Shown here: in pieces, positions 60,029 to 64,000 of the stretch
How the letters are laid out: the number at the start of each line of letters is the position of its first letter
Numbering within the stretch: position 1 is the first letter of the stretch
Assembly (NCBI GenBank): GCA_958296025.1
Contig: OY282430.1
Coordinates: 186,001-250,000 of the forward strand
DNA from: an uncultured Pseudomonadales bacterium
GTDB taxonomy: Bacteria; Pseudomonadota; Gammaproteobacteria; Pseudomonadales; Azotimanducaceae
Direction: 5' to 3'
Length of the DNA: 64,000 nucleotides
Program-made: the position numbers and the translations under genes
The notes under the pieces: generated by a model
Databases searched by the model: none
What the model was told of the DNA's origin: nothing
What the model saw: only the letters and a program-made list of their open reading frames with translations

Positions 60029-62374
60029 GTGGGGCGGTTCGGTGGGCTTGGCCGCCAAGCGCTGACAGGATGCTTCGCGGTGCAACAAGCAGCTCGACCT
60101 AGTGAGCTGACCGGCGCGTTGGCGGCGCTGGCGGTGCTGGGCCTGTTTGGTGCGCCTGGCATTCCGCTCGCGGCGGCGGCGGCGCAAGGCGAGCTGGCGG
60201 AGGACCGTCTAACTCCGGTTATAACGATGCGTTATCGCCGGGGCAGAGGGGCAGCCGACAAAAGGTTCAACATCAGTCGCCTGCCTACTCAGCCGGTGCT
60301 GGACGGCAAGCTGGACGACCCGGCTTGGCGCTCGGCCGCCGTGCTGGCGGACCTGCACGAGGTGAACCCCGACGAGTACGATCCGCCTTCCAAGAACACC
60401 CGCATCTACATAGGCTATGACGACCATGCGCTGTACGTCGCCGCCCGGATGTTTGAAGACCGCCCGGAGGACGTCAACGCCTTCATCATGAAGCAGGGCG
60501 CCGCCCTCGACGATGACCGGTTCGTGCTGATGCTGGACCCGTTCAACAAGGGCCGCAGCGGCTACATATTCGAACTGAACGCCTTCGGGGTGCGCGACGA
60601 CGGCCTGTTCCAAGACACCACGAACCAAAACTGGGATTGGGAGGGCATTTGGCAGGGCCAATCGCGCATCGATGAGCAGGGCTGGGTAGCCGAGATGCGC
60701 ATTCCCTTCAAGACGCTGTCCTTCGACCCGAACAACGACACCTGGGGCATCAACTTCGCCCGCTTCGCAACGCGCCAACAGGAGCAAATGGGCTGGATGT
60801 CCCGCAATCGCTCCCAGGACCCGAGCAGTTTCGGCCACGCAAAGGGCTTCAAGGGCCTAAGCCAAGGGTTCGGGCTGGATTTGGTGCCGGGCATGGCGCT
60901 CAGCCGCCGCCGCGACTTCCTGCCGCAGGACACGACTGAGGACTTCGAGCCGTCCTTGGACGCCTTCTACCGCATTTCTCCCGCCGTCACCGCGGCGATC
61001 ACGGTCAATACGGACTTCTCCGGCACCGCCGTTGATGAGGTGCAGGTCAACCTATCCAGATTCGGGCTGTTTTTTCCAGAACGGCGCGATTTCTTTCTGC
61101 ACGATGTCGATATCTTCGAGTTCGGGCGCATCGGCGGCGTTGACGAATTCGATGATCCCAGCACCTTCGGCCGCGTGGACCGCGAGAACGGCAGGCCTTT
61201 CTTTTCCCGCAAGGTGGGCTTGAGCGAGAGTGGTGAGGAGGTGGGCATAAACTACGGCGGCAAGCTGACGGGGCGCATCGGCCGTTGGGACTTCGGCGTC
61301 CTAAACGTCCGCCAAGACCAGTTCCGCGATGTTGACCACAGCAATCTCTTCGTCGGACGGGCGGCCATGAAGGTTCTGAAGGAGTCCTCCCTAGGCGTCA
61401 TCCTGACCAACGGGCATCCCACCGCCAACCTGGACAACAGCTTGGTGGGGGCCGATTTCCGCTACCTGAACACCCGCCTCGCCAATGGCCGCACCCTCGA
61501 AGGCGCGGCTTGGTATCAACAGTCGGACACCGAGGGGCTTTCCGGCAAGGACGCCGCCTACGGCCTCAGCCTGAACATGGCCAGCACGGAGTTTTGGCGG
61601 GGGGCGGTGGGCTACAAGGTGCTGGAGGAGAACTTCAACCCCGCCCTTGGCTTCATCGACCGAACGGGGGTGCGCAACTACTCGCTCGAACTCGGCTACA
61701 GGCATAGGCCGGGCAACCACTTCATCCGCTCGATCTACGCCGGCGTCGATGCGCAACGCTTCGAGCGGCTGGCCGGCGGCCTGCAGTCGCAAAGCATCAA
61801 CTTCCGCTTGCTGGAGTTGGAGAACCATGCCGGGGACAACTTCGCGTTGAGCGCCATTCAGAGCAAGGAGAACGTGACCGAGCCCTTCGCCATACACAAA
61901 GACATCATCGTTCCCTCTGGGTCGTACAACAACGACGACATCGGCCTTTACCTCGACAGCGGAAAGCAGCGCCGCGTTGCCGGTGGATTGGGCCTCTACG
62001 GCGGCAAGTTCTACGGCGGGGACATCCTGACCTGGGAGCTGTCCTCAAGTTGGCGGCCTACGCCCCGCTATGAATTCGGCTTGACGGCTGAGGTCAACCA
62101 TGTTGACCTGCCGCAAGGCAAGTTCATCACCAGATTGTTCCGGTTCCGTGGCGACATCGCCTTCTCTTCCACTTGGTCTTGGGAGAACTTCGTCCAATAC
62201 GACAACGTATCCAACACGCTGGGCTGGAACAGCACGGTGCGCTGGCTGCCTGAAGCAGGCCGCGAAATGGTGCTGGTCATCAACTACGGCGCTGAGGACT
62301 TCAACGAAAATCGCCGCTTCAACACCGCCGTCACCGACTTCACCTTCAAGATCAGCCATACGTTTAGGTTTTAG
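60029..62374 (+). CDS. CBM9-like domain plus DUF5916 outer-membrane beta-barrel protein
   Basis: Seven hundred and eighty-one residues in the longest frame. A hydrophobic export segment (L-A-A-L-A-V-L-G-L-F-G-A-P-G) lies near residue 40. Then comes a CBM9-type sandwich (Q-P-V-L-D-G-K-L-D-D-P-A-W, I-Y-I-G-Y-D-D-H-A-L-Y-V-A-A-R). DUF5916 starts with F-F-P-E-R-R-D-F-F. The end is a barrel finishing S-H-T-F-R-F. GTG 60029 gives an atypically long N-region. GTG 60080 would leave a shorter signal. It is probably an outer-membrane protein linked with export, binding or hydrolysis of glycans or peptides. Confidence 0.87.
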   Translation: MGRFGGLGRQALTGCFAVQQAARPSELTGALAALAVLGLFGAPGIPLAAAAAQGELAEDRLTPVITMRYRRGRGAADKRFNISRLPTQPVLDGKLDDPAWRSAAVLADLHEVNPDEYDPPSKNTRIYIGYDDHALYVAARMFEDRPEDVNAFIMKQGAALDDDRFVLMLDPFNKGRSGYIFELNAFGVRDDGLFQDTTNQNWDWEGIWQGQSRIDEQGWVAEMRIPFKTLSFDPNNDTWGINFARFATRQQEQMGWMSRNRSQDPSSFGHAKGFKGLSQGFGLDLVPGMALSRRRDFLPQDTTEDFEPSLDAFYRISPAVTAAITVNTDFSGTAVDEVQVNLSRFGLFFPERRDFFLHDVDIFEFGRIGGVDEFDDPSTFGRVDRENGRPFFSRKVGLSESGEEVGINYGGKLTGRIGRWDFGVLNVRQDQFRDVDHSNLFVGRAAMKVLKESSLGVILTNGHPTANLDNSLVGADFRYLNTRLANGRTLEGAAWYQQSDTEGLSGKDAAYGLSLNMASTEFWRGAVGYKVLEENFNPALGFIDRTGVRNYSLELGYRHRPGNHFIRSIYAGVDAQRFERLAGGLQSQSINFRLLELENHAGDNFALSAIQSKENVTEPFAIHKDIIVPSGSYNNDDIGLYLDSGKQRRVAGGLGLYGGKFYGGDILTWELSSSWRPTPRYEFGLTAEVNHVDLPQGKFITRLFRFRGDIAFSSTWSWENFVQYDNVSNTLGWNSTVRWLPEAGREMVLVINYGAEDFNENRRFNTAVTDFTFKISHTFRF

Positions 62375-62526
62375 CCCGGATATTGCGCAAAACGCAAACA
62401 CTTTGCGTATGGGCTGTGACCTCCGATCGGTGCGCGGTTGACAGCTTATGCTCCACTGATACATTACCGACCTGCTAAGGTACCAAACCGCCCGCCGCGC
62501 CCTCAGCCAAGGAGTGACTCCTCAGC

Positions 62527-63942
62527 ATGCCCGAACTACCGATCAGCCACGCGCCGCCCCCTCAGACAGGGCCGGCCAGCCGCGACCTGCGCGGCTTCCT
62601 CGCGGACAACGAAGACATCGTCACCCGCATCGCCAAACCCGTCAGCATCGATCATGTGGGCGCTCTGTCGGCGCAAAGCGAAGGTCCCATCGTCTTCGAG
62701 CGCCTTCAGGAGTTCCCGAACTTTCGCTTGTGCGACATCCTGGTCAAGCACCGCTGGTCACAGTGCCGGGCCTTGGGGGTGGACGAGAAGGACTATCTGC
62801 GCACCCTGGCCTACCGCCTGCGGCAGCCGCCTAGAGGCTTCGTCAACGTGGCCACCGGCCCGGTCAAGGAGGTGGTGTACAGGGGTCATGAGGTGGATTG
62901 GACGCAATTGCCGGTGCCCGTCCACTCGGCCGCGGAGGACGACCCCTACATCACCGCCATGAACATCGTGCGCGACCCGGAGACGGGCTTCTACAACTCC
63001 TCCCACGCCGGCACCTCGCCGTTGAAGCCGCGTAGCGGCCTGATGAGCTTCGCCACCCCCCACACCCATATCGTCATGAACAAGCATCGCGCTCTGGGCT
63101 ACAAGGAGATGCCCATCGCTCTGGTGTTCGGCCTGCATCCCGCCTACGAGATCATGGCCAACTTCTCGGGGCTGCACATGGACATGTGGGGCGAACTGGA
63201 GATGGTCGGCACGTTGATGGCCCAGGATGTGGAGATGGTTCCCTGCGAGGAGATCGACCTGACCGTGCCGGCCCATGCGGAGATCGTCGTGGAGGGCTTG
63301 GTCAACATCGAAAAGCTCTACGACTACGGCGTGGTGGTGTCGCCCAGCGGCTATTATCTGCCGAAGACGCAGCGCTTGCCGGAAGTGCAGGTGCGGGCGG
63401 TGACCATGCGCAAGGACCGGCCCATCTACCGCAACCACCAAACCTGCCCCTTCACCGACCACCAGGTGCTGCCCCGGCTTTGCCATGAGGCCATGCTGTA
63501 CAACCGCATCACCGAGATCGGCCTGCCGGTCTTCGACGTCCGCTTCCCGCATTGGGGCGCCGCGCTGTCCTGCGTGATCCAGGTTGGCGAACCGCCCATC
63601 GCCGGCGGGGTCAACGATGCGCTGATGGCGGCCATGGGGGCGCCTTGGCTGAACACCAAGATGGTGGTGGCGGTCAGCGAAGACACCGACGTCAACAGCG
63701 CCGAGGACGTCTATCACGCCATTGCCACCCGGGTGGACCCGGCCCGAGACCTGTTCGTGGTGGGCAACACCCGAGGCTCCCCTTACGACCCGGCGGCGGC
63801 ACCGGTGAAAGGGCAGGGCATCTTCCGCAACGTCGGCAAGATGGGCATAGACGCCACCCGCAAGTCTCGGCACGATCCCAAGGACTTCACCCGCACCTGG
63901 CCCAAGCATTGGGGCGCGGTCCATCTGAAGGACTATCTATGA
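62527..63942 (+). CDS. UbiD-family prenylated-FMN decarboxylase
   Basis: Four hundred and seventy-one residues. D-L-R-G-F-L-A-D near the start, E-R-L-Q-E-F-P-N-F-R-L-C-D-I-L, N-I-V-R-D-P-E-T-G and A-E-I-V-V-E-G-L-V are UbiD features. V-F-G-L-H-P-A-Y and E-D-T-D-V-N-S-A-E-D-V are also present. The Arg in V-R-D-P and the acidic residues of E-I-V-V-E-G are positioned as UbiD catalytic residues. It would decarboxylate an aromatic or alpha,beta-unsaturated acid and need a UbiX-type flavin prenyltransferase encoded elsewhere. The next gene starts in the ATGA overlap. Confidence 0.92.
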   Translation: MPELPISHAPPPQTGPASRDLRGFLADNEDIVTRIAKPVSIDHVGALSAQSEGPIVFERLQEFPNFRLCDILVKHRWSQCRALGVDEKDYLRTLAYRLRQPPRGFVNVATGPVKEVVYRGHEVDWTQLPVPVHSAAEDDPYITAMNIVRDPETGFYNSSHAGTSPLKPRSGLMSFATPHTHIVMNKHRALGYKEMPIALVFGLHPAYEIMANFSGLHMDMWGELEMVGTLMAQDVEMVPCEEIDLTVPAHAEIVVEGLVNIEKLYDYGVVVSPSGYYLPKTQRLPEVQVRAVTMRKDRPIYRNHQTCPFTDHQVLPRLCHEAMLYNRITEIGLPVFDVRFPHWGAALSCVIQVGEPPIAGGVNDALMAAMGAPWLNTKMVVAVSEDTDVNSAEDVYHAIATRVDPARDLFVVGNTRGSPYDPAAAPVKGQGIFRNVGKMGIDATRKSRHDPKDFTRTWPKHWGAVHLKDYL

Positions 63943-64000
63943 CCAACGACGCCAACCGCCGAGACAAGCCGCCAACGCAAACAGGGTTCTTCGGCCAACC
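63939..64000 (+). CDS. Start of a gene cut by the window edge
   Basis: ATG 63939 overlaps the UbiD stop (ATGA), and 20 codons are visible: M-T-N-D-A-N-R-R-D-K-P-P-T-Q-T-G. It is clearly coupled to the decarboxylase, but too short to classify. Confidence 0.6.
   Translation, partial: MTNDANRRDKPPTQTGFFGQ

Noticed and set aside
62758-63924. 388-codon minus-strand frame
   Set aside because: Antisense shadow of the UbiD gene. His- and Gly-rich composition without motifs.

Overview
The window looks like chromosomal DNA of an aerobic, Gram-negative proteobacterium, most likely a marine or host-associated gammaproteobacterium. The evidence is three TonB-dependent outer-membrane receptors, Tat- and Sec-exported catabolic enzymes, ring-cleaving LigAB, a Rieske oxygenase and high GC over most of the window. 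I found no rRNA, tRNA, CRISPR array or intact transposon. The first ~8.6 kb is visibly lower in GC than the rest, and the change falls at the junction between the aldehyde dehydrogenase and the sulfatase.

Layout. (1) 1-8.6 kb: a TonB-receptor C-terminus, a secreted alkylsulfatase-like metallo-beta-lactamase, a second TonB receptor, then GST, GST, SDR and aldehyde dehydrogenase, which looks like an uptake-and-degradation cluster. (2) 8.6-18.6 kb: aromatic catabolism. A sulfatase faces a minus-strand block with a Tat protein, a cytochrome c and a 4-cresol-dehydrogenase/vanillyl-alcohol-oxidase type flavoprotein. A divergent creatinase-like protein is followed by pobA, a LysR regulator with two HTH domains, ligA and ligB. 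Alkylphenols or 4-hydroxybenzoate could be funnelled to protocatechuate and cleaved at the 4,5 position. (3) 18.6-25.7 kb: an IS3 transposase fragment, an AT-richer UDG-like gene, YefM/YoeB, a third TonB receptor and a class III aminotransferase.

(4) 25.7-34.4 kb: a first defence island on the minus strand. An apparently intact cassette of HerA ATPase, NurA nuclease, DNA methyltransferase and PGN_0703-type endonuclease sits between wrecks of other defence genes: MntA with a truncated HepT, a frameshifted RelE-helicase, a helicase C-terminus and a type IIG restriction enzyme in three frames. (5) 34.5-41.7 kb: two paralogous phytoene-desaturase-like flavoproteins, a GcvT-like protein, an Xre/RES toxin-antitoxin pair and a Rieske oxygenase. 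Each of the first two gene junctions carries a short overlapping ORF that is a decayed duplicate of the following gene's start.

(6) 41.7-58.2 kb: a second defence island. A SNF2/DUF3883 helicase, a DUF1156 methylase and a DUF499 ATPase (helicase-methylase-ATPase architecture) frame HigB/HigA-ImmA, a zinc-ribbon/TIR pair, an AAA/DUF4276 pair and an OLD-like ATPase-TOPRIM protein. (7) 58.2-64 kb: a secreted amidohydrolase, a CBM9/DUF5916 outer-membrane protein and a UbiD-family decarboxylase followed by the start of another gene. The best candidates for undescribed biology are the REase-MTase-NurA-HerA cassette, the zinc-ribbon/TIR pair inside the helicase-methylase-ATPase island, and the coupled junction mini-ORFs.
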